A model generated the notes under the pieces. It saw nothing but the letters and a program-made list of their open reading frames with translations. It made no database searches and was not told the origin of the DNA. This document shows, one piece after another, positions 54,951 to 64,000 of a DNA stretch of 64,000 nucleotides (its first letter is position 1; each line of letters begins with the position of its first letter). Source of the DNA: Campanula takesimana (taxonomy: Eukaryota; Streptophyta; Magnoliopsida; Asterales; Campanulaceae); contig JAOWBW010000767.1 in assembly GCA_026119855.1 (NCBI GenBank), forward strand, positions 496,001-560,000, written 5' to 3'. The translations under genes and the position numbers were made by a program.

Positions 54951-56552
54951 AGAGTAATTGCGACCAATCAGCACTCACCAGGTAACGGATAAATTTCAGG
55001 AGGTATTATTTTGCGTCGTGAGAGCGAGCGCGTGCATTTTAGGATCATCACATTTATGTGTTTCTGTGCATTAGTTGCATTTAATTCTTCTGAGTCTTTG
55101 ACTTATGTGTTGTAGGTGTCTACTCCTATGGAGGAGTTTAGGGTATCGGATGAAGTCTTATGTGCTTATGATGTGCTTAAGTATGGTTATGTCTCACCTG
55201 CTAAATTAGCCATATTGCTATTGCAAGATTTTGATATTACTATTGCTTTAGTCTATTGTTGTAGAGGGATTTTTATATTCTCCATTCCTAATTTCTTAAA
55301 ACTGTTTGAGACCGTTTCCTGGGTAGAGTTATACCTATCTTTTTTTTAATTGAAATCCGAGTATTTAGTTTCGGTCGATTTGTTGGGCGTATTTATCATT
55401 CGTAAGATTTCATTTGCTTCCGATTAGTACCTAGTGTTTGAGGAGAAGCTTGGAGTAAATTGCATTGTGTGGTACGATTTGTTATGGACGATGAGTTGTT
55501 GTAGGAGTTATTGTCATTAATAGTGATAAGCGTGTTAAGTTAGAAAGGACTAAGTACGTTTTGGGAGAGTAATAATTTCTCAATCTATGTTAAAGGCCTT
55601 TTGAATTTTTGGTTAGATAGTGGTTCTATGGTTCTAAATCCCTTCTCGGTGGCGTCTCCCGAATTGGATCAAGGGTATGTGAAGGAAGTTGATTATCAAT
55701 ACTTGGGCATAACTAAGGAATATCATGATTTGGTATTGGGTCAGTTGGAACGTTGCTAGCTAATTGGTTTATTATGATGGTAGTACTATGGAGCATAAGT
55801 ATCATTAGGTTAATAAATGTATGCGTGAAAGACTAACTGGGGTTAGCTATTGAATTTAGGGTTCATTGATTTCCTTTGGGTATATGAGCACGGATTATAA
55901 CTTAAATGAGAGTTAGAGAAAATCTTTTGAAGATGAATTTTGGATCGTTTTGCGGACTATTGAGTATATTGAATTGTTTAGGCTTCAAGACCGGATTAAT
56001 GAAGGGATGAGAGTATAACATAGATTTAAGTGGATACTTTGTACGAGAAATTTTGGGGTTTGCATGGTACTATTAATTTAAGGTGTTAACTCAAAGTGAA
56101 GACACTATAATGGTAATTCATAGAGATATAGTCATTTCGATGAATATTGTGGAAATAGAAATTTCTTTAGCCTTTTATATTTTAAAAGCTAATTAGGCTC
56201 GGGATGGTGATGTTTTGAATTTCTGGGGAATACTACTAAGTATGCGATTTACAAAAGGAAACACCTTTGCGGTGTAATTAAGGTTATGAATAAGATGAAC
56301 TTGAGGTATCTCGGGAACTATGTTAGGAGCAATTGAGATTCTTGATTTTGAATTTGGATCCTAATTAGTAGTGGGGGTTATGGTTGAAGGAAGTCAAGTG
56401 CGAGAGGTCCTGGTATGGTGAACATTATTTAAGGTTACCTTGTAGTGGTTTAGAATGGACGATTGAGGAATTTGAGAAATGGCGGAACTATCGTATCCGT
56501 AGCTATTTGGTCTTTCGGGTAAGTCTCGTTAAAATTCGGGTCGAATTTTCTT
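54951..56552 (+). other. internal region of the gag-only Gypsy without pol
   Basis: 1.6 kb where protease, RT, RNase H and integrase would lie. No such motif could be read in any frame. A possible protease vestige, FWLDSGSMVLNPF, is at about 55607-55645. Short open stretches, such as 55116-55349 and 56384-56611, have no recognised domain. Confidence 0.6.
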
Positions 56553-56566
56553 TAAGGGGGAGTGAA
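56553..56566 (+). other. polypurine tract of the gag-only Gypsy
   Basis: TTAAGGGGGAGTGAA immediately before the 3' LTR. Confidence 0.85.
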
Positions 56567-59325
56567 TGTCACGACCCGAAATCTAGGCTCTATTTTATTA
56601 GTAATAAATAATTATTATGTATTTATTTGCTTATTTATTTATTTAAATTATTATTTATTTAAATAATTATGTGTGCATTTTATGTGTTATAATATTTATG
56701 CTTAAGCATCTTATTTGGGTTATTTGGGTGGTGTAGTATTGTTGGGTCTTAATTGTTAGTTGGGAGAGTAGTATTGTGTTAGTAGTTGAGGAAGGGGCCC
56801 GAGTGTAACATTTTGAATCATTTCCCCTACTCCCTCCCTACTCCTTCTCTTCTCCCTCACTCTTCCCCTTCACCCTCATCATTTCCCAGCCCATTTCTCT
56901 CTCTCTCTCCAAGGAAGAAAAAGGGGTAAGTTTCTCTCTTCTTCTCTCTACATTTTCTTCATCTTCCTCTTGTAATCTCCCATTTCTTAAAACGTGAAAT
57001 GTGTTTAGATCGTCGATAGGATCGCGTAGAATCAAAAATATTTGAAATCCATCAACCTTGAGAAAATTCAAGTAAGTTACTTTTCCCCATTTTGATGTTA
57101 AAATGTTCATATCATATTCATATAATGCTTTTGTTGTAATATTTGAAGTTAGGATGAGGTTGCAATTTATTTGGAATTTATTTGGGTTTTTGGTCAAAAA
57201 TGGTGATTTATGAATGTTGAGATTTGATTCTTGATTTTGGGTGTTAAGTGTTGTTAGATGAGTCTTTTTGGACTCATAAGTTGTTTTGGTACATTAGCAA
57301 ACTAGTTGGAATGTTGGATTTTTGGTGGGAATGTGTTTTGGGTTAAAAATGGAAGAACCCATGTTGTTCTTCCCGATTTCTGGCAATTCCGGGATACTGG
57401 GCGACCGCCCAAAATCGTATGGGCGACCGCGCACCTATCTGAAAGGTTTTGTTCTTGTTTGTTGGCTTTTTGGGCGACCGCACAGTTGGGTTTGGGCGGC
57501 CGCACAGTCCTCTGAAAGTTTTCATTTTGTTGGTTTGTGTGATTGAAGAATGCGTTTTGGTCCAAATCTTGGGTGTCCTTCTAGTTGACCTTAGTGAACA
57601 TTGTAGTGCACTCTAGTGATAGAATTGGGTCCTTTGTGATCAAGTTTGTGTTTGAAATTAATTAAGTGTTAATTGGGATTTGGAACATCTTATTGAGATA
57701 TTGTTGGTTTGACTTATCTTTGTGATGATCAATTGGTATATGTTTGGGCATCTTATGATGTGTTCGTGATTGTTCCAATCGAATTGATTTTCGAGTGAGC
57801 CTTGGTCTAGGTTTTAGGCGATGTCCTATAGTACCTAGAGGGTGGTTACTGAACACTAAAGTGTAGGGCTTAGTCCAGTCGTGATCATGTTCTAATAAGT
57901 GTAACCTTTTGGATTAGTTTGGGGTGTTTAGAATGGGTTCGTTATGAACGGAGATAAAGCGTGAATTGGCAATTGGGTACCTACGGTTTGATTAACCTTA
58001 AGATGTATTCATTCGGATCTCTTATTTGGAATTCCAGGTGCGATGAGATGGTTGAGTTCATAGTCCTAGTATATCTTTTGAGTAAATGTTTATGATCACT
58101 TTGGTAATAGTTATTGTGCTATTTGTGAGCGACCGTTTGGGTTGCGCTCTTTATTAGTAACTTGTGAGTATCATATTTAGGATGTATTTGATACGTGCCT
58201 TGTCTTGGAATCATCTTGTTTTAATGATCAATGTTGTTGTGCTCTTTATGAGAAATTCTTGTTATCGTTGTTGTTAAACTCTTCATGAGTACCCGTTGCA
58301 TCTTTATGGTGATTATTTGGTATGGTTCCCTACTTTGGAATCCTTAGTTGTTTACCGTGCTAGTATTTTATTTCTTAGCATGATTGAAAGTCCAGCTGGT
58401 TAAATTGTGTATCGAGTCAGGCAATGGATAATGCTATAATGGCACGAGCCAAGTCCAGTATAGCATCGCCCATTGGTCCTTCTGTCCTCATCCAGATTGG
58501 CCTTGGTTGGGATGAGCTAGCTCCGTTGTGGGTATTCTAGCTAATCGTTTTGGAGCATGACTTTGGGCATGGCTCCCGCCCCTTGTGGCACTTTACATTG
58601 TTATTGGTTCCGGTACCGGGTTTCTCTTCAGCTTTTATGCTACTATGAAGATGGATTGTTTGATTGATGGGTTGATTGGTCGCTTCTGACTGGGGATTCC
58701 TCTTCAGCTTTCATGCTATTATGAAGATGATGAATGGTTGGTTATTGAAGCTGCGCAGCGACCTTTATTTGGTTCTTTCAGTTGGGAAACCTTGGCTAAT
58801 ATCCTTTGTTATGTGTTTACTTTCCGCTGCTATCTGTTGACTGTTAATTGTTACATGCTATGTGATATTTATCATTGTTTATTGCTTACTGCATTAGCAT
58901 GTCATGTAGTTGCATTAGTAACTTACTGAGATTTTATCTCACCCCGTTTATTTCCATCTTTGTTTTTCCTTAACCCCCCCCCCCAGGAGGAAAAGGATTA
59001 GGATTCGCGGATCGAGGAGGACGTCGAGAGGATTGAGATTTTGGGGCAGGTTGTTATGGATCGGTTTACATTATTTAAATGTATAACCTTTTGGGGATAG
59101 TTTTACCATTATTGACGTCATTAAGAATTGTATATTTTATTCTTTTGAGCATAAGCTGTGGAGCTTATGTTAGATGTACTTTGTTGATTTAAACTTGGAT
59201 TTGTAAAATCTTGTGTTATCATCTTTTGGTTCAAAATGGAATTTTTAACTTCTATATTTTAGAGTTTTGGTTTTAAGTCGACGTCCAGCTCGCGATCTCG
59301 GGCCGCGGGGTTCGGGGTCGCGACA
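56567..59325 (+). repeat. gag-only Gypsy 3' LTR (2759 bp)
   Basis: Nearly identical to 51026-53782. Differences seen include an extra T near 57450, A/G at about 57926, a lost base near 58565, A/G near 58786 and a longer C run near 58978. Confidence 0.94.
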
Positions 59326-61066
59326 AAGGTGAATCAGAAACTTTATGATAGATTGGATACAAAAGAAGGGGAAAAAGACATCTATAGACTTGCTCGTATG
59401 AGAGATAAGAGGACACGAGACATTGGGAGGGTTAAATGTGTTAAGGATGTAAACCAAAGAGTGTTGGTCGGGGATAAAAAAATAAAAGATAGGTGGAGTT
59501 CGTACTTCAATACCTTGTTTAATGGCAATCAAGAGCAGGATATTGGAGATATAACTATCCCTTCGAGTATGATTAATCGAGATTTTATGCGGCGAATTCA
59601 AAAGGGTGAAGTGGAAATGGCGATGAAAAAGATGGGATTAAAGAAAGCCGTAGGGCCGGATGGAATACCAATTGAGGTGTGGAGATGTTTTGGGGAGAGG
59701 GGAATAGATTGGTTAACAACACTATTCAATATGATATGGAGAAGTAACACAATGCCATTGGAGTGGAGAAAAAGTACCCTAATCCCTTTATATAAAAACA
59801 AAGGTGATGTCCAAGATTGTGCCAACTATCGAGGGATCAAACTAATAAGCCATACTATAAAACTTTGGGAAATAGTGATTGCACAACGGCAAAGAAAAAT
59901 TGTGAATATCGGATAACCAATTTGAATTTATGCCCGGCAGATCGACTATGGACGCAATCTATCTTATGAGACAAATCATGAAGAAATATCGAGATAAAAA
60001 GAAAGATTTGCACATGGTTTTCATTGATTTGGAGAAGGCGTATGATAAAGTGGCAAGAGAGGTGCTTTGGTGGGCTTTAGTAAAGAAAGGCATTTCAAAG
60101 AAATATATTGATATTATCAAGGACATGTATAATGGAGTTAGTACTAGTGTACGGACAAGCGTTGGGAAGACAGAAGAGTTCCCTATCACGATTGGAGTGC
60201 ATCAAGGCTCTGCACTTAGTCCCTTTCTCTTTGCCCTGATAATGGACGAAGTGACGAGGTCAATCCAAGATGATATTCCATGGTGTATGTTGTTCGCAGA
60301 TGATATTGTGCTGATTGATGAGACAAAAGAAGGTGTTGAAAGTAAATTGGAGTTGTGGAGCCGCACTTTGGAATCTCAAGGTTTTAGGTTAAGCAGAAGC
60401 AAAACTGAATATATGGAGTGTAAATTTAGCAAAGTTGGAAGCAGAGAGGCAGGAGTGATCACATTCGATGGAAAGATTGTCCAAGCTTCCGAGTTCTTTC
60501 GCTATCTTGGATTTATTATCCAAAAAGATGGAGAATTGGATGGAGATATGGCTCATAGGATTAAAGCAGGTTGGTTGAAGTGGAAGAGTGCCACAGGGTT
60601 TCTTTGTGATCGTGGCATGCCAAATAGATTAAAGGGAAAATTCTATCGTACGGCAATTAGGCCTGCACTGCTTTATGGCACTGAATGTTGGGCCGTGAAA
60701 CAGTGTCATATTCATAAGATGAATGTAGCGGAGATGCGTATGCTACGATGGATGTGTGGGCATACAAGAAAAGATCGATTGAGAAATGAGGTGATCAGGG
60801 ATAAAGTAGGAGTTGCGCCCATTGAGGATAAAATGAGGGAGCATCGTCTAAGGTGGTTTGGTCATGTGAGACGGAGACCGAGTGATGCACCGGTTAGGAG
60901 GCCTGAAGAGTGGAGAAGTGATAAAATGGCGAGGGGTAGGGGAAGACCCAAGCAAACTTGGATTAAGGTGATTGAAAATGATATGAGTTTACTCGGAGTG
61001 GATGAAGATGTGGCGTTGAAGAGGCCGGAGTGGAGGGCGAAAATTCATGTGAATGATGGGGGTTGA
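59326..61066 (+). pseudogene. LINE reverse transcriptase domain
   Basis: Continues the frame of 50634-51025. First come KLYDRLDTKEGEKDIYRLAR and the RT entry block KAVGPDGIPIEVWR, PLYKNKGDVQDCANYRGIKL. A frameshift lies near 59905. Next are FMPGRSTMDAIYLMRQI, VFIDLEKAYDKVARE, GVHQGSALSPFLFALIMDEV and the active site LFADDIVLID. The C-terminal LINE region (RLRWFGHVRRRP, GRGRPKQTW) ends at TGA 61064-61066. Apart from the shift, RT motifs are complete. This is typical of plant RTE elements and is unlike the LTR-type RTs elsewhere in the window. Confidence 0.9.
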
Positions 61067-61078
61067 TCATACTTTTTC

Positions 61079-61087
61079 CTCTCTCTT

Positions 61088-61178
<91 letters not shown>
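61079..61178. repeat. (CT)n microsatellite in the LINE 3' end
   Basis: About 100 bases of almost pure CT, 15 bases after the LINE stop codon and before the conserved LINE tail. Confidence 0.95.
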
Positions 61179-61182
<4 letters not shown>

Positions 61183-61383
61183 ATCACGTTGACATATGAG
61201 GATTCATGTTAACCGACCCCAAATTATTTTGAGACTAAGGCTTTATTGTTGTTGTTGTTGTTGTTACAATAATTAGATTGACGTTAGTAATTGATCAAAG
61301 TCTACTTGTATTGACCGTTAAAAATGGAAAGTGACCAAAATAAATGAGACTGATGGAGTAGTAATTAACCGAGCATTATTGAA

Positions 61384-61500
61384 CGAGCAATGTTAGGCTT
61401 ACAAAAAAAATTTACAAAATGAAAGATACAAGATGTGGTGGCAATATTTCATTAATTACATTGATAGTGGACTGGTACACTCCAAAAGTAAAGTGAGTAT
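61384..61500. mobile_element. GGGGCACAAAA-type MITE, partial copy
   Basis: GAGCAATGTTAGGCTTACAA, GTGGCAATATTTCATTAATT and ATAGTGGACTGGTACACTCC align with the left two thirds of the copies at 47800 and 48906. The right end is missing. Confidence 0.5.
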
Positions 61501-61545
61501 TTAAATATTGACTACCGTTTCAAGTTTGATTTGAGATTTGGCGTA

Positions 61546-61919
61546 CTCTCCACTGTCCCATAAATGTGAACATTTTGACTTTTTTTTTTTTTTTTTTAAT
61601 AAAGTCGATATTTGACCATAATTTTATGAATATCTAAATATATCTATGCAATTCAAAAAAAAATATCGATAGTAATTCTAATGATGAAACAATAATAATT
61701 TCTAAAATTACATAAACATATCTAGATATTCATAAAATTATAGTCAAAGATAAATACAGTTAACAAAAAAAAGTCAATTTTTTTTTTTGAACTCAATACA
61801 TAATCATCAGCAGAAGCGCTTAGGAGACAAATCCTAAAGAGAGAAAAATCTTCTCTCTAACTTCTGGGGGAAGGGGGGATCGAACCCATGACCTCCAAGT
61901 TATTACGGGACGAAGAGAG
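61546..61919. mobile_element. Stowaway-type MITE with a SINE-like insertion
   Basis: CTCTCCACTGTCCCATAAAT at the left and TTATTACGGGACGAAGAGAG at the right, TA on both sides. The inner arms match (TTTGACTTTTTT with AAAAAAGTCAA). Confidence 0.65.
61785..61905 (-). mobile_element. possible truncated tRNA-derived SINE
   Basis: On the minus strand GGTCATGGGTTCGATCCCCC matches a tRNA B box (GGTTCGATCC). It is followed by a body of about 90 bases and an A-rich tail (about 61774-61785). No A box is visible upstream, so the 5' end may be lost. A chance match cannot be excluded. Confidence 0.4.
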
Positions 61920-61921
61920 TA

Positions 61922-62328
61922 TACTACTGTATGGTAAACTTATTTTGCCATCTAGTATTGTCAAACAAATTTACACGATACTCAAAACGACTGTTCCAAA
62001 CTCACATCTATTCAGTGTCCAAATCATTTTCAACTGGTAAATACCACTGCAGCCAAACCACATCTATTCAGTGTCTTTGTACCAAAAAAAATCTATTCAG
62101 TGTCCAAATCATTTTCAACTGGTTACAAGTTGCCTATTCCTTTAGGAAGGATCCCATTATTATTCCATTTCTACCTAATCCCAGATACACAAGTCCATCA
62201 AAAAGCCAAAAATCATTCTGTCTTTCTTTCCACATGTTTATCTAAACAATTAACAAAATATCACAATCTAAAATTCCATCAGATTCTTTTTAATCTGCAC
62301 CTATCAACTTATACTCCACCCGTCCCCA
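61922..62328. other. intergenic, no gene seen
   Basis: Contains a local triplication of ATCTATTCAGTGTCNAAATC-type sequence at about 62006-62118. Otherwise nothing recognisable. Confidence 0.4.
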
Positions 62329-62515
62329 AAGAATAATACTAGGGGCACAAAAAAAAATCACAAAAAATCTTGCATACAAAATCCTAAATATAATGATTTT
62401 ATTGGTGTTTTAAATTAGAGTGTAGCGGGTCCATTATCGATATAGTCAATAAAATATCGCCGCCTTATATTGTAAGCAAGATTTTGTAAGCTTATTTTTT
62501 GCCCCTAGCATTGCT
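62329..62515. mobile_element. GGGGCACAAAA-type MITE, copy 3 (inverted)
   Basis: Left ATACTAGGGGCACAAAA, right TTTTTTGCCCCTAGCATTGC. The interior is the inverse of copies 1 and 2 (GTCCATTATCGATATAGTCA). Confidence 0.7.
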
Positions 62516-62810
62516 CGTCCCCAAATGAATTTCATTTTTTTTTACAAGCTAGTTACATTTCATTCATTCAAAGCAATTGCCATCATATTACAAACTCCTA
62601 TTAGACCATCTTTATTGGCGATCTTCCACCAAGATCGTAGGAAGAAGACAAAACATTTTGCAAAAAAAAAAAAAAAAAAAGAGATTGACGATCCGTTCGG
62701 TAAACCGAAAGTGATCACAATCTTGATTGAGCAAAACAAGCCAAGTTGGTGGGACACTTGGCACTTGTTTGTTGGTTGCCTTTTTTTTTTAGCAATCCAT
62801 TACAATAATA
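62516..62810. other. intergenic, no feature seen
   Basis: Holds a 19-base poly(A) run at about 62662. No gene or paired termini. Confidence 0.4.
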
Positions 62811-63059
62811 CTCCTTCCGTCCTAGAAAGATAGTCCACTTTTTCGTTGTTACTACGAGGGAACTTTGAGCAGTTATAAATGCTACTTATAATTATGTTAA
62901 TGTGAATCTAAAAATTGATATTAATAGTATTTATAATGGTGTATCAAGAACAATTTCAAAAAATTCATTAGAATAATTAAAAGTAGCCTTAATTATTACT
63001 CAAAGTTCATTCGTAAAACCCATGAAAATAGGGGGACTATCATTCTGAGACAGAGGGAT
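62811..63059. mobile_element. Stowaway-type MITE
   Basis: CTCCTTCCGTCCTAGAAAGA at the left and ACTATCATTCTGAGACAGAGG at the right (in part), with TA before the left end. The interior has ACGAGGGAACTTTGAGCAGT and its inverse. Confidence 0.68.
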
Positions 63060-63159
63060 TATCTTTTATATGCATATAGTTTACGTTCATTTATAATTCT
63101 ATTTAAATTTTAGTAAAATAAAAAATAAATAAAATTAAAATTTATATTTTTTCATCTTC

Positions 63160-63167
63160 TATAAATA
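63160..63167 (+). promoter_or_regulatory. TATA box upstream of the right-edge gene
   Basis: CTATAAATAGAG about 105 bases before the start codon at 63270. Confidence 0.6.
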
Positions 63168-63269
63168 GAGGCTAATATTGCTATAGTTTGGTGCACAAAA
63201 CATTCTCTTTTCCTCTATCGACATATCATTCTATCTATCTTTTTATTTTCCTAATTTCTCATTATTATC

Positions 63270-64000
63270 ATGGATTCAGATTTTCCATTTTATTCAAACT
63301 CTCAAGAATACCTAAACTCTCAAAATTATTCAAACCAAGAATATTATTCTCAAAATTTGACAAACCCCCAAAATTTTGAAAACTATCCAGTCTCTCAAAT
63401 TTCTCCAAATCTCTCTCAGATTCCTATATCAGCAAATGTCCAAAGATCCCAAAATATATCCCGAAATTTATTTCAAAATTTTGAACAAACACAAACAAAT
63501 CCTAAAAAGAGTGGGAAGTGTACTGGTTGGCTTGTGAAAGAAGACTTGGCACTAATGTCAAGTTGGATTTGTGTTAGTGAGGACAGTGTACGTGGTAATA
63601 ACCAAAAGAGCACTGTGATATGGGCACGAGTGACGGAAATGTTTGAACAAGCTCGATTGGAGAACCCAGAAGAATTAGTGAATGAAAGAAATCTAAATTC
63701 ACTGAAAAGCCGTCATAAACGACTTAGCGATAATGGGAGCAAGTGTGTAGCTGCATACAAGGAAGCATATCGCCGGAGAAGGAGTGGAATGAGCAAGAAA
63801 GATATTGAGGTTGAAGCTCACACAATTTATGAGGCCGATGGTGGTAAGTTTACTGATTTGCATGTATTTGAGGAAGTTATGAGTAAACATCCTAAGTGGG
63901 AGTTAAATCTGGATCGGAATGCAAATCGCATCCGTGATGAAGACGAGGAGGACAATGAAGAAAGCCGTGGAAGCTCGAAAAGATCAAGGACAAATGAAGA
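63270..64000 (+). CDS. Harbinger ORF1-like / Myb-SANT-like protein (3' end beyond window)
   Basis: An uninterrupted frame of 243 codons from ATG at 63270 to the right edge. Residues 1-85 are Asn, Gln, Ser and Tyr rich and without domain signal. From about 88 a trihelix/Myb-like segment begins: GWLVKEDLALMSSWICVSED, TVIWARVTEMFEQA, SLKSRHKRLSDNGSKCVAAY. It is followed by FTDLHVFEEVMSKHPKWELN and an acidic/basic region (DEDEEDNEESRGSSKRSR). This order is known from plant PIF/Harbinger ORF1 proteins and from related host genes with a NAM-associated C-terminal domain, often mislabelled as glutathione S-transferase T3-like. The Harbinger ORF1 binds DNA with the transposase. The partner transposase gene would lie outside the window. 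It may equally be a domesticated copy. No stop or shift is seen. Confidence 0.75.
   Translation, partial: MDSDFPFYSNSQEYLNSQNYSNQEYYSQNLTNPQNFENYPVSQISPNLSQIPISANVQRSQNISRNLFQNFEQTQTNPKKSGKCTGWLVKEDLALMSSWICVSEDSVRGNNQKSTVIWARVTEMFEQARLENPEELVNERNLNSLKSRHKRLSDNGSKCVAAYKEAYRRRRSGMSKKDIEVEAHTIYEADGGKFTDLHVFEEVMSKHPKWELNLDRNANRIRDEDEEDNEESRGSSKRSRTNE

Larger units (their letters stand above)
51026..59325 (+). mobile_element. gag-only non-autonomous Ty3/Gypsy element (TR-GAG type)
   Basis: LTRs at 51026-53782 (2757 bp) and 56567-59325 (2759 bp) start TGTCACGACCC and end GGTCGCGACA. Fewer than about ten differences were seen between them. AAGGT is duplicated exactly (51021-51025 and 59326-59330). 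A Met-tRNA primer site and a purine tract are in place. The 2.8-kb interior encodes only gag with two zinc knuckles. There is no integrase, RT or RNase H. This is the structure described for TR-GAG elements, which move using enzymes of full-length relatives. It lies in the LINE reading frame. Confidence 0.93.
49564..61262 (+). mobile_element. RTE-type LINE with 17-bp duplication, split by a Gypsy element
   Basis: The TSD GTTACAATAATTAGATT is exact (49547-49563 and 61263-61279; its first bases could also be the end of the tail). The 3' end reads GACTAAGGCTTTATTGTTG and finishes with (TTG)n, the known tail of plant RTE LINEs. One reading frame covers an apurinic endonuclease and a reverse transcriptase. 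It is damaged by frameshifts near 50018 and 59905 and stops at 50631 and 50751. Without the Gypsy insertion the LINE is about 3.4 kb. A GC-rich 5' leader (49564-49890) with CGCCCGG motifs precedes the ORF. Confidence 0.92.
49387..61358. mobile_element. Stowaway-type MITE split by a LINE
   Basis: The left end CTCCCTCAGTCTCATATTTT is preceded by TA at 49385-49386. The right end, AAATGAGACTGATGGAG, is followed by TA at 61359-61360. The inner arms also match: TTTTGGCCACTTT with AAAGTGACCAAAA. The two halves, 49387-49563 and 61263-61358, are separated by the LINE and its TSD. Confidence 0.82.

Noticed and set aside
60963..61187. An (Arg-Glu)n open frame
   Set aside because: It is the reverse of the (CT)n microsatellite.
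61860..61905. A tRNA gene, suggested by the B-box-like sequence
   Set aside because: No acceptor stem, anticodon arm or A box can be formed around it.
63270..64000. Glutathione S-transferase annotation often given to such proteins
   Set aside because: No GST thioredoxin fold or helical domain motif is visible. The trihelix/Myb-like and acidic tail pattern is different.

Overview
The window is plant nuclear DNA. It holds intron-containing plant genes (nucleoside diphosphate kinase, a SUVH-type histone methyltransferase, secreted glycine-rich proteins) in a landscape of Ty1/Copia, Ty3/Gypsy, RTE-type LINE, Helitron, Mutator-like, Harbinger-like and very many Stowaway-type elements. The protein families and repeat styles suggest a eudicot; the sequence alone does not give the species.

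Layout. 1-2247 (minus): SUVH5/6-like H3K9 methyltransferase, cut by the left edge. 2248-6705: upstream region with MITEs and a complete 382-bp TRIM retrotransposon with a perfect target-site duplication (TSD). 6711-30883: one Copia element (Copia-1, minus) swollen to 24 kb by later insertions: a Gypsy-like solo LTR (7592-11177), two head-to-tail Helitrons (15391-19545), a rearranged Copia (Copia-2, 19667-25182) and a nearly complete Copia with several stop codons (Copia-3, 25494-30293). 30889-36993: MITEs and two nested Mutator-like elements. 37217-39377 (plus): intact four-exon NDPK gene. 39697-40155 and 41443-41832 (minus): two paralogous glycine-rich secreted proteins. 42879-45421: a third Mutator-like element with a Harbinger-like element inside. 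45737-49386: MITEs, one carrying telomere-like repeats. 49387-61358: a three-level nest, a Stowaway MITE split by an RTE-type LINE, itself split by a gag-only Gypsy element with nearly identical 2.76-kb LTRs. 63270-64000 (plus): a Harbinger ORF1-like or trihelix/Myb-like gene, cut by the right edge.

Only the SUVH gene, NDPK, the two glycine-rich genes and perhaps the right-edge gene look like functional cellular coding sequence. Every retroelement coding region has at least one stop or frameshift, yet Copia-2 and the gag-only Gypsy have LTR pairs that are almost identical. That fits recent movement of defective elements using proteins supplied by other copies. Boundaries were set by matching termini and TSDs on both sides wherever possible, and identity estimates were counted by eye.
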